From Heterocephalus glaber (Eukaryota; Chordata; Mammalia; Rodentia; Bathyergidae), in assembly GCF_000247695.1 (NCBI RefSeq), contig NW_004624782.1, positions 11,260,233 to 11,324,232 of the forward strand: a stretch of 64,000 nucleotides of DNA, written 5' to 3'. The notes under the pieces were generated by a model that worked only from the letters and a program-made list of their open reading frames with translations, was not told where the DNA came from and did no database searches. Shown here one piece after another: positions 55,023 to 64,000 of this stretch. Both the position numbers and the translations under genes were made by a program. The stretch's first letter is position 1; each line of letters starts with the position of its first letter.

Positions 55023-56850
55023 GGGATGACAATACAGTAATGAAGATCATATGTGATTAACAAAGCCAATGGGTCTGTAAGAAAAATCAAGGACAGAAGA
55101 GAGTCCAGAATAGAAATGTAGAGTAATGATCATCTGCTTTCCCAAAATGATGCATAAGCAAGTCAGAATCATAAAAAAATCAATGAGACAAAAACAGTCC
55201 AGAAATAGATCTACAGGTTTAGGATCAATTGATTTTCAAAAATGATGCATAAGCAATGTTTTGAAATGTGATAGTCTTTCCAATAAAAGTTTTTGAAACA
55301 AATATATATATATCCACATGCAAAATCTAAATACTGACCCATAATCACAAAAAATGAACTAAAAATGGATTATAGATCTACATGAAAAATCCAAAACCAT
55401 ACTTTGAGAAGATGACATAAGTGAAAAATTTAGATTGTTTTACGGAAGTATTATTCATAAATGACACTAACACCTTAGTTTACAAAAGAGAAATTGATAA
55501 ATCATAATTTAAAATTTTTGTTCTTCAAACATTATTACCAAATGAAAAAGTAATCTACAGACTAGTTGAAAATATCTGTAAGACATATCTCCATCAAGGG
55601 TTTATAGCTTTAAAATACAAAGAATTCTGACCATTCAGCTAAAAGATGACAGATATCCAATTAAAAAAATAGGCAATGAGTTTCCATAGGCACTTCCCAT
55701 GAAAAGATATGTTGGAAAATAAACACATAAAATTATCTACAGCACCACTAAGCATTGGAAAATATCAAATTAGACTATAATGAAATGATATTATGTACTC
55801 TCCAGAATGCCTGAAATTAAAGACTGATGATGTCAAATATTGGCAAAGATTGGAAGTAACTAGACCTTTTACATGTTGTAAGCAGGAATGCAAAATTATA
55901 TAAGCCTTTTAGAAAATTATATGACAATTTCTTAAAGTTAATCATGTGTCTAAAGTCCAGCTATTCTGCTGCTGGGTATTTACCTAAGAAAAATGAAAGT
56001 ATATGTTCACACAAGTACCTCTCTATTATAGTTCACAGCATTATTTGTAAGAGCCAAAGATTGAAAAAAAAGAGGTGAATAAATAAACAAATTATGATCT
56101 ATGCACATAATGGTATACTATTCAGCAAAAAAATGGATAAAGTAACATGGCTGGATCTCAACTCTCAAAGAAAAAGCATTATGCTGAGTGCAAGAAACTA
56201 CCCAAAAAAGACTACATTCAATATGATTCCACTTGTAAAAACTACAGAATTTAAACTGATCTATAAGGATAGAAAGCAGTTCCGGGGCCACCTGAGGGTA
56301 GATTGAGGAAAAATGTGAAGGATACGGTACAATTATAACTCTCCTTCACATTTTGCAATTGCTTTGGAAAGGGGTTTGGTGGTTTCTTATAAAGTCAAAC
56401 ACACACTTCCTAAGTGACCTAGAAACTATATGCTCATAAGAGAAATAAAATTATATGCTCACAAAAAGACTTGTGCACAAATATTTTATAGCAGGATTTC
56501 GCATAACTCCAAACTAGAAACAGCCAAACATTCATCAATACAAGAATGTCTATTTGCGCAATGGATGCTTTTAGTAATGTACAAGAACAAATTCATGACA
56601 CAGTAATATGGATAAAATTCAAAGCTTTAGGTGGAGCAAAGGAAATCAGACACAAAGGAAAATACTGGAATCCATTCACTTGCAGTCCCAGAATAGGCAA
56701 AACTAATCTATACTGATGGAATTCAGATAGCAATCACCTGAGCTACAGAGTCAGAGAGGATGGATGCCTGGGCTCGTAAACAAACTATCAGAAGGGATGG
56801 GAATATTCTGTCTTTATTGAGAGCATGCCTGTACAGGTCTACTATTGGCC

Positions 56851-57685
56851 AACACTCAAAAGAGCAGTATCCTTAAAACAGGTATGTTCTAGTGTATATA
56901 AATTATGCCTCCAGACTGTTGATTTTTAAATGGGGATAGAAGGGGAGCTTGGAAAGAAAAATGCAAGAGAACAAATCCTTGAGGGCTTCAGATTTGTGTT
57001 TCCCCAGCCACTTTATTAGAAACAGCAGGTGGCTTATGCCAAATTGGGTTTATTTTTAGGAAAAGTGCACATTGATATACCCCTGGAGATTATTTCCTAG
57101 CCTTGGGTATTTCCTTTTGCAGTGTGCTCGCTGCAAAGAAAACAAAAGAGTTGGAAAAGAGCTTGACTACATAAAAATGTAGAGTGCTTTGTCCTTCCTG
57201 GGATATATTTGGGAACAAAGATTTAATGTCATTTTCTTTAATTATGGTGATCAGTACTTCATAGCTGGCCTCTATAGTTGTGGATACAAGAGGAGGAGCT
57301 GTGGGCTGGTGTCACAGGAGCTCATCTGCGTTCTTTGCAGTTGTTGAGGGCCATTGTGACCCCAGCCAGGCCACCTGCCTGCTTCAGGCCTTTATCTCCT
57401 TATCTGGGGAGAGAAGATGAATGGGTATCTGTCGGCGTAGGCAGTGATCAGCGGGCTCAAATGTATTCTGTGGGCTCATTTTTTAATGTAAAGCAGGAAA
57501 AAAGAGTATCTAACTATTAATTTTATTAAACATTTAATTTTAGAAGAGTAAGGGATTTATCTTGTCTAGAATGGCTCATGGTGGGGAAGAGAGAGTATCC
57601 TAGTCCAGGGTGACGCCCTTAAATCACGTGGAATGGAAATGAGGAATGGACAGAGCAAAGACTGAATAACCAGAAAACTGTTGTT
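56851..57685. other. No recognised feature
   Basis: Mixed sequence between the L1 end and a MIR-like piece. The frame at 57278-57520 has no known domain. Confidence 0.3.
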
Positions 57686-57694
57686 TGTATTCTC

Positions 57695-57865
57695 CACCAT
57701 TGAAAATACAACAAAGAGAGAACTGTTTAATCTCAGGTGAATTACTTAACCCCTTAATCCTATGTTTTTCTAGCTCTACAGTTTTAAAGGTTACATGGAA
57801 GTTTCATAAGAATAAATTGAAAAAAACTCCTGTGAAAACACATAATACAATGCCTGATAGTTTAT
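57695..57865 (+). repeat. MIR-like fragment
   Basis: 'caggtgaattacttaacccc', 'ttaatcctatgtttttctag', then 'ataatacaatgcctgatagt' follow MIR order in sense direction, with a diverged 5' part. Confidence 0.5.
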
Positions 57866-57999
57866 TGGATAAAATAAATTTGGGCTAGATACAGAAAAAT
57901 AAGAATCTGCAGAATGTTTTCTAAAGTGTAATGATCAGCACCTCAGTAAGGTGAAACCACAGACTGGGATCTGTAACAATAACAATCATCACCATGTCG

Positions 58000-58185
58000 T
58001 AAGCATTCGCTGAGAAGCTGCCATGCACAGGACTCTACCGGTGGCTTTGTCTGCATATCTCCCCCATCTTTATCAATAGCCTATAATATAGGTACTGTAA
58101 TTTATCCTTAGCTTATGAAAGTTCAGAGACGTGAAGTATCTTGACTAGCGTCACAGCTAGTAGTGCTGAGCTGGGACTGAGTGCT
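58000..58185 (-). repeat. MIR SINE, inverted
   Basis: 'gctgccatgcacaggactct', 'aatataggtactgtaattta', 'cttgactagcgtcacagcta' and 'gctgagctgggactgagtgc' are inverted MIR. Confidence 0.8.
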
Positions 58186-58219
58186 TCATTTGTGACAGGC
58201 TCCACAGGAAATGAACTTT

Positions 58220-58960
58220 ATAACTGTGCTATGAAAAAGATTTCACCGTCGCTGCACGAAGCAAGGTAGGGAATTCAATGGCAGGGACGACCCTGTGAGA
58301 CACCCAGGAAGGCAGGTGTGCGAGTCTCTCAGGGAGACACTGTTCCCTAGGCCTCGCTGCTTTGCGATTGCTTTCCCAGCAACACCTGCAGCCAGCTGCT
58401 CATTTGCTGAGTTACAGGCGAGAGCCCACAGAGCGGGTGCGCTTCACCTACTGTTTGTCAGCAAACACATCCATTGCGTCGCTGCACCTGCTGTTTCAGG
58501 GAAGCCACGCTGAATCCTCTAAACACAGAGAGCATTCGGTGAAGCAGATCGTCCTCCCGCCCTCGATTAGGGGTCACAAATTCACATTCTCCCAAATGAG
58601 CAGCCACAGGTGAGGAAGAAAGACAGGATTAGGATGGGAAGAAACACGCAAGGATGTTGGGAGTTCACCCGAGCAGGAAACTGTGCATGCAGAGGCGGGC
58701 GAGGGTGCTTCCTGAGTCCTGATTCTGTGTCCCGCTCGGTGGGTGCTGTCCCCTAGGAACTTGGATTTGGTCCTCCTGTTTCAGTCGCGGCGTCCAGGTG
58801 ACGCTGCAGTTTACCAGGGGTTTCCCGTAATGACCCTCTACATCTCACGTGCACAATCACGCGGCCAAAGCCGTCCCTGCTCATCGCGTGGCCTTCACAG
58901 CTGCTTTAAGGCAAACGGAGCTAAGGAGGCCTGAGTGGCCTTCCAGCGCGGCAGTGGGAA
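58220..58960. other. CpG-richer patch, unassigned
   Basis: CG dinucleotides are more frequent here than in the surrounding DNA (for example 58245-58260, 58400-58500, 58555-58565, 58685-58800, 58845-58885). The 11-mer cgtcgctgcac occurs twice (58247 and 58478). Open frames on the plus strand (58295-58513, 58362-58613, 58743-58934) overlap and have no known domain. It could be a small CpG island or a GC-rich relic. No transcript evidence is visible. Confidence 0.4.
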
Positions 58961-59565
58961 GTGGCATTCATTCTCCTCCCAGTTCACGGAGCAGGGCCAG
59001 GTGAATGATCTGGTTACCTACATGAACCCTGGGAAATGAATGCCTCCCCATGTTAGGGTAGATTAATGAAGTTATCTGACTGGTACAAGGCCATACAGCT
59101 TCTAAGGAGCAAAACGGAGTCTAAAAATATTCTTCTGGAATTCGTTTCTGAGTTATCATGTTGTTATATACAAATGTCTAGTTTTCAACAACAATTTAAA
59201 AAAAATATTAATGTTGGACTTTGTCCCCAAATTAGATTAGCGACAAACTCTCAAAGCACAACACAGTCCTGGGATCTTACTGGAGAACTTCATTTTCAGG
59301 CCGGGACCCACGTACACTCCAACCAAGTCAGAGGACAAAGGCCCCAACTGAAATGAGGACTGCGTATTTAAAGGGAAAACCCACAGAAGAAGTCCCTCCT
59401 CTCACTCCCCTGGGTTATGGATTGTTGCAGAAGCTGGTTACAGAAGCCAGGATAAGCACAGTTAGTTCCTCCCATTCCCCTGGGTAACAGTTTGTTGCAG
59501 GTCACCTGAAACACAGTTTCTGTTACATGCATCGGGGGTTTTCGCCCAGGAGACAGAATGCAGTT
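58961..59565. other. No recognised feature
   Basis: Contains a plus-strand frame at 59066-59356 and a minus-strand one at 59368-59574, neither with a known domain. A near-duplicate phrase occurs ('actcccctgggttatggatt' at about 59404, 'attcccctgggtaacagttt' at about 59474), about 70 bp apart. Confidence 0.35.
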
Positions 59566-59569
59566 GAAA

Positions 59570-60348
59570 GTCACACATTTGCAAAATGGAGGAGAATGTT
59601 CTCAACATGGTGTTGGTATTGCTACGTTGCTAAGTTGGGTCTCACAATTAAGAGACAAGGAAACAGAAAATTCAAAAAATAATAATAAGCCGATAGGAAC
59701 TATCCTTCATAAAAGACTTGAAAGCAGATCTACTAGAAACAAACTTTAAAACAACCATTTTAAAGATTGTAAGGAACAAAAGAAATATCTGGAGAAAGTT
59801 GAGAAAATGATGAATGATTAAAATTAAAATTATCAGTGAAGAAGTAGAAAACCCTAAAAAAGCAACTGAAAGGAAATTCTGGAGCTGACGTGTTCAATAT
59901 CTGAAATCAGAAATTCACTAGAGGGAAAAACAGATTTGAACAGGTGCAAGAAAGAACCGGAAAAGTTGAAGAGAAAACAATGAAAATTACCAAGCCCGAG
60001 GAACAGAAAGAAAACAGATAGACCTGTGAGACATCATGGGATAGACCAGAAAACTTGCCGTGCAATTCCAGAATGAGGAGAAGATGCCTAACAATCAAAC
60101 TCTCAAAAGACAAAGACAACATCTTAAAAGCACCAAGCTGGAAGCAGCCCACTCCATACGAGAAGTTCTCAGAGAGATCATCATCAAATTTCTCACCAGA
60201 AACTATGGAGGCCAGAAGGCAGCAGTTTAATATATTTAAATTATCAAAAACAAATTTAAAAAGTCTTCCAAGTTTCCTGTATCTGGAAAAATTATCCTTC
60301 AAAAGTAAGAGGTAAAGTGAAACATTCTAAGATGAACAAAAGCTGAGG
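59570..60348 (+). mobile_element. HAL1/LINE-1 ORF1-type relic
   Basis: 'aagaaccggaaaagttgaag', 'aggaacagaaagaaaacaga', 'caatcaaactctcaaaagac', 'tcaccagaaactatggaggc' and 'attatccttcaaaagtaaga' are the ordered landmarks of HAL1/L1 ORF1. Small insertions break the frame. A B1 follows immediately. Confidence 0.75.
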
Positions 60349-60349
60349 G

Positions 60350-60432
60350 TGCCAGGCGAGGTGACATAAGCCTGAAATCCCAGCACTCTGGAGGCTGAGG
60401 TAAAGGAACACTGCTTCAAAAGGGGGGAGAGA
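60350..60432 (+). mobile_element. Shortened B1-type SINE
   Basis: 'gccaggcgaggtgacataag', 'aaatcccagcactctggagg', 'ctgaggtaaaggaacactgc', then 'ttcaaaaggggg' show a B1 with a large central deletion. Confidence 0.75.
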
Positions 60433-61650
60433 AGAAAAAGAAATAAGAAGAATGGTGATCAGATGAAAGAAGTAATTTTTTTTCTGTTCACAGCTGATGA
60501 AATCTTATATGTAGAAAATCCTAGAGTACATACAGAAATACACAAAACTTAAAATCAATAAATGAGCTCAGGAAAATAAGAGAATACAAAGTAAATACAA
60601 AAATCAGTTGTACTTCTATGCATAATAAACAATCTAAAAAGGAAATTGTGAAAACAATTCCACTAGCAATAATATCAAAAGAATAATATACTTACAGATT
60701 AATTTAACCAAGGAAGCAAAAGATATGTGCCCTGAAAACTAAAAAACTTATCTGAAAGAAATTTAAAAATTTAAGACATAAGTGGAAATGCATCAGAACT
60801 CAGGGGTTAGGAGATTGGAAGTTGTTAAGATGTTGATACTACTCCAAACAATCAATGCTAACCCATCAAAACCACAAAGATGGTTTGTAAGAATAAAATC
60901 AATCACCATAAAATTTCTATGAGATCTCGCATGACTCCAAATAGTCAAGCAACCTTGAAAATGAAGAACAAAATGAAAAACTCCTATTTCTTGTTGTCAA
61001 ACTTACTGCAAAGCTACGGTTATCAAAACAGTGTGCTACTCGCACAAAACACACATATAAGCCAATGGAATGAAACAAAACCCAGAAATAAACCTTCCTG
61101 TAAGTGACTGAATAATTTTTGACAGAGAATTCAACAATATTTAATGGGAAAGAACAGTATCTTAAACAAATATTGCATGGAAAACTATCCACAGGAAAAG
61201 AATAAAGTTGAACCTATACCTAATGGCATATACAAAATTAATTCAAAACTGATCTAAGACCTAAATGTAAGACCACTCTTTGTAAAACCCTTGGGAGAAA
61301 ACACAGGGCAAAATCTTCAAGAAGTTGAATTTAGCAATGATTTCTTGGATATGACATGAAGAGTATGGACATCACAATAAATTGGATTTCCTGAAAATTA
61401 AATTTTTTGTGCTTCAAAAGATAGTATCGGCAGAGTAAAAAGGTAATCTACAGAATGTGAGCAAATATTTTCAAGTCACTTATCTGATAAGGGTATTAAT
61501 ATCCAGGATGTATAAAAAATTCCCGAAACTCAACAATAACAAAGAAAACGATTTGACTAAAAAATGGACAAAGGATAATATATATTTCTCCAAAGAAGGT
61601 ATACGTATGGCTAATAAGCCTATATGATACTTAATACCACTTATAATTGC
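60433..61650 (+). mobile_element. LINE-1 ORF2 relic, left of LTR insertion
   Basis: 'ctgatgaaatcttatatgta', 'aaaacaattccactagcaat', 'aatttaaccaaggaagcaaa', 'gacagagaattcaacaatat' and 'tctgataagggtattaatat' follow L1 ORF2 to near its end. All frames are broken. Confidence 0.8.
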
Positions 61651-61657
61651 AGAGGAC

Positions 61658-62120
61658 TGTAATATTGGTTGTGCCCAAAGCAGGCTGTGAGGAGCTAACC
61701 CCACAGTTGGCTTGTTTATAGAAGTGAGTCTGGCCGAAGCCTATGTGCCGAGGTCAAGGTAACTCACACCCAAATTGCATTCTCACAACTAAAACCTTCA
61801 GACTAGAAGGGCAAGGTTCTAATTACAACTGTATATTTTGTCAATTCTGTTCCTAATTCAAGAATGCTTTGTCTTGTCCTTTAGGAGCCTTGTTTACATT
61901 AATTTCCATAGAAACCACTCGTGGCTCACCTTTGACCCACTGATTGCCAATAAAAGTCAGTGCCTGGGCGTGGCCAGCACCTTTGTCCGTTGCACTGGCA
62001 TTGTTCGTCCTGGCCCCCGCCTTCTCTCCCAGTTCTGTCTCTCAGTGCATTTTTTTTCTCAGGCCTGCATCATCTACTGGGCAGATGGGGACTGGAACCT
62101 GACTACAGGGGTCTCTGGCA
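61658..62120 (+). mobile_element. Solo LTR-like insertion in L1, limits approximate
   Basis: The L1 text breaks near 61650 and resumes near 62121 ('catatcattagggaaataa'). The intervening sequence is GC-richer, has the retroviral polyadenylation signal aataaa (61949-61954), and a T-rich/C-rich end near 62050-62107. The left end may be TGTAATATT at 61658. I could not find a clean target duplication. Confidence 0.55.
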
Positions 62121-62910
62121 TATCATTAGGGAAATAAATAAAAACTACAAGATATCACCTCACACCCACTAAGAAGGCTGAAAACAAATCACAGAAAATA
62201 AATCAGCATGAAAACAAAACAAAATAACAAGTGTAATGAAGATATGGAAGAATTGGAACACTTGTCCCCTGTTGGCTACAGTCACTGAGGAAAACCGTAT
62301 GTCAGTGCCTCAAAGCCTTAAAAATAAAATTACCATATAATCCAAGCAATTCTACTTTTTGGTGTACACTAGAAAGAATGCAAAGTAAGTTCTCAAAGAG
62401 ATACATGTACACTCATGTTCATAACAGCATTGTGTGCAGAAGTTAAGTTGTGAGAGCAGCACGTGTCCCCTGATGGATGAGTAGATGAGGAAACTGTGAC
62501 ATAAACACACAATAAAATATTATTCAGCCTTTGTACAAAGAAAATTCTGACACATGCTACAACATGGATGAACTCTGAGGAGTTTATGCTCAGTAAAATA
62601 AGCCAATCATGAAAAGACAAATACTGTATAATCTGAATTAAAGCAGGTCATTAGAGTAGTCAAAATCACGGAGACAGCAAGTAGAATGGGGCTGTTAGGG
62701 GCTAGGGAGAAGGAGGGATTGGGATTTATTGGGCAATGAGTATAAATTTCGGTTCCACCAGATGAATTTGTTATGGAGATAGAGGACAGTGATGATTACA
62801 GAAGATGATGAAAATACTTAATATGGTGGAACTGTATACTTAAAATGATTAAACTGGTAAATATTGTGGTCTGTGTGTTTTACCACAGTTTTAAAAATGG
62901 GAAAATATAT
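62121..62910 (+). mobile_element. LINE-1 ORF2 end and 3' UTR, right of LTR insertion
   Basis: 'ctacaagatatcacctcaca', 'catataatccaagcaattct', 'tacactcatgttcataacag', 'gatggatgagtagatgagga' and the ending 'tggtggaactgtatacttaa' identify the L1 3' region. The ending resembles those at 5.4 and 15.3 kb. Confidence 0.8.
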
Positions 62911-63495
62911 TGTCTGAGCTCCATACAATGAATATTTGAATTCCATACAGTGCCTCCCTGGAATGAGAGATCAAGAAACCTGACATCTTGTATAGACAGA
63001 TTTTTAGATATCTTTTTATCAGTAAAAGGAAGTTCTGTATCAGTCGGGCTTTTATCCAAGAGATAGAACCAGTAGCAGCTTTATGTGTGTATGTGTGTGA
63101 TATGTACACATGTCCATATTTGTATACAGGAATACAGGAGCATACAAGGGATTCATTGGAGAATTCACATATGCAATAAAATAGCTGCTGGGTCTGTAAT
63201 TGGATGCTGGAGGTGAATGTCCACAGCAGGGCAGCCAGGAAAAGAAAACTATGAGCAGGATGGAGCCCACAAACATGAGCTGGAGCCCCATCAGTTTGGA
63301 CTGAATACATGTCTATTCCCATTGGCTCTCATCTTGGTGATGAGAATATCATGAAGAAGCCAGAGCCCTGCATTATGGAGCTAAACACACCTCTACCCTT
63401 GGAGCCACAAAAGCTCAAGGAGAATCCAGGGGAGGGTGGAAGGAAGCAAACGCAAAGCTACTGCTGCTTCTGCTGCTGCATACCACAGGAGTGGA
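62911..63495. other. Unassigned, possible inverted LTR-type piece
   Basis: From about 63042, 'gggcttttatccaagagata' then 'gaaccagtagcagc' and a TG-rich segment recall the inverted end of the LTR family also seen at 17.3 and 37.4 kb. The call is weak. No gene is supported. Confidence 0.3.
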
Positions 63496-63499
63496 CCAG

Positions 63500-64000
63500 C
63501 AGACGGAGAGCAGCTTTTCACCACTGTGACCAAATACTTGAGCTGAGCAACGTAAGGGAGGAAAGGTTTATTTTATCTCATGGTTTCAGAGATTTTAGCC
63601 CATGGTCATCTGGCTCTGAGGAAGAAACATCATGGTGAAAGAGATTGGTGGGGAAAGTTGCTTACCACATGGCAGATGGGACAGAGAGGGGGAGAAAAGG
63701 AGGGAAGGAGAGAGGGAAGGGGAGAGGGACAAGGAGGGGAGAAAGGAAGAGAGAGAGAAGGAGGGGAGGAAGGAAGGAAGGGAGGGAGGGAGGGAGGGGC
63801 CAGGAAATAGAAACTAGAGGTCAGGGCCCCATGATCGACTCACTCCAACCCAGGCCATCTCTTCTGTCTGTCACCTCCGAATAATGCCATCAAGTCACCA
63901 TCTCTTCCACTCACTGCTGATAATCCAATTCCCTCCCCAAAGCCCATCAGCAACCAAGTTTGCAACACAGTGGCCTTTTGCAGGGACATTTTGGATCCCA
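63500..64000 (-). mobile_element. MaLR-type LTR, inverted, with purine-tract insertion
   Basis: 'accactgtgaccaaatactt', 'ggaaaggtttattttatctc', 'atggtttcagagattttagc' and, beyond the purine tract, 'caggccatctcttctgtctg' follow the inverted MaLR order. It runs to the window end. Confidence 0.75.
63664..63798. repeat. (GGGA/GGAGA)n purine tract
   Basis: A nearly uninterrupted purine run on the plus strand, with GGGA, GAGA and GGAA units. All three plus-strand frames across it encode Arg/Glu/Gly-rich low-complexity peptides, which are artefacts. Confidence 0.95.

Larger units (their letters stand above)
52790..56850 (+). mobile_element. Long LINE-1 relic with nested insertions
   Basis: Order along the plus strand: ORF1/HAL1-like part (about 52850-53280, with 'catagccaaactgttgacat'), ORF2 reverse-transcriptase part (53290-53540, 'aatcaatatccttcataagc', 'aactaaatattagcaaaatg'), further ORF2 (53720-55200 and on, with 'attacaatggcacaaaacca' and others), then the ORF2 end and 3' UTR (55800-56850, 'gctgctgggtatttacctaa', 'aatggtatactattcagca'). 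It is interrupted by an LTR-like piece (53555-53715), a Tigger-type element (53888-54283) and a B1 (54833-54943). All frames are broken. Confidence 0.82.

Noticed and set aside
52790..56850. Functional LINE-1
   Set aside because: Three nested insertions and many stops and frameshifts; no intact ORF1 or ORF2.
63580..63884. Arg/Glu/Gly-rich frames in three phases
   Set aside because: They lie over a purine simple repeat; all three phases are open for compositional reasons.

Overview
This is mammalian nuclear DNA, almost certainly from a rodent outside the mouse/rat group. The reasons are the spread of L1, L2, MIR and MaLR/MLT1 remnants common to placental mammals; 7SL-derived B1 SINEs; composite SINEs in which a B1-type half is joined to an ID/tRNA-type half (B1-dID layout, known from squirrel-, dormouse- and beaver-like rodents); and several copies of a 72-bp tRNA-like SINE with A and B boxes. 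The genus cannot be fixed by eye. A beaver- or squirrel-related rodent is my guess.

The window reads as gene desert or deep intronic sequence. No complete protein-coding gene is supported. Open frames are mostly 60-150 codons, overlap on both strands and lie over repeats. Two minus-strand stretches look slightly more protein-like and are flagged at low confidence: 48,471-48,902 (143 codons with a possible splice acceptor at its head) and 51,606-51,791. No bona fide tRNA, rRNA or small RNA gene was recognised; the tRNA-like sequences are SINEs.

Layout. 1-3.2 kb: GC-rich, apparently unique. 3.2-8.1 kb: old L1 3' ends on the plus strand. 9.3-9.9 kb: inverted L1. 10.2-12.4 kb: a cluster of SINEs, a fold-back mariner relic, simple repeats and a 100-N assembly gap. 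13.5-15.4 kb: HAL1/L1. 16.3-19.9 kb: MaLR/MLT1 LTRs, a small Tigger-type element and three tRNA SINEs with clear target-site duplications. 20-28 kb: L2, MIR, MLT1, MER5-like and B1-dID. 28.9-30.5 kb: inverted L1 split by a solo class II LTR with a perfect 6-bp duplication, next to a second fold-back mariner. 31.4-32.2 kb: MIR and MaLR. 34.2-35.9 kb: inverted L1 ORF2 relic. 36.6-37.5 kb: two LTR-like sequences with promoter-like motifs. 38.3-39.7 kb: a mini hAT-type element and a third mariner split by L1. 42.8-43.3 kb: class I-type LTR with triplicated upstream repeats. 44-50.6 kb: MIR, L2 and B1-dID. 52.3-56.9 kb: a MaLR, then a long plus-strand L1 carrying three nested insertions. 58.2-59 kb: a CpG-richer patch. 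59.6-62.9 kb: another L1 with B1 and LTR insertions. 63.5-64 kb: a MaLR interrupted by a purine tract.

No gene network can be described. The window is chiefly a record of nested transposon insertions. The most notable items are the fold-back mariner family (three copies), the DNA-transposon remnants with visible inverted ends, the tightly datable insertions, the LTR with internal upstream repeats, and the candidate exon on the minus strand near 48.5-48.9 kb.
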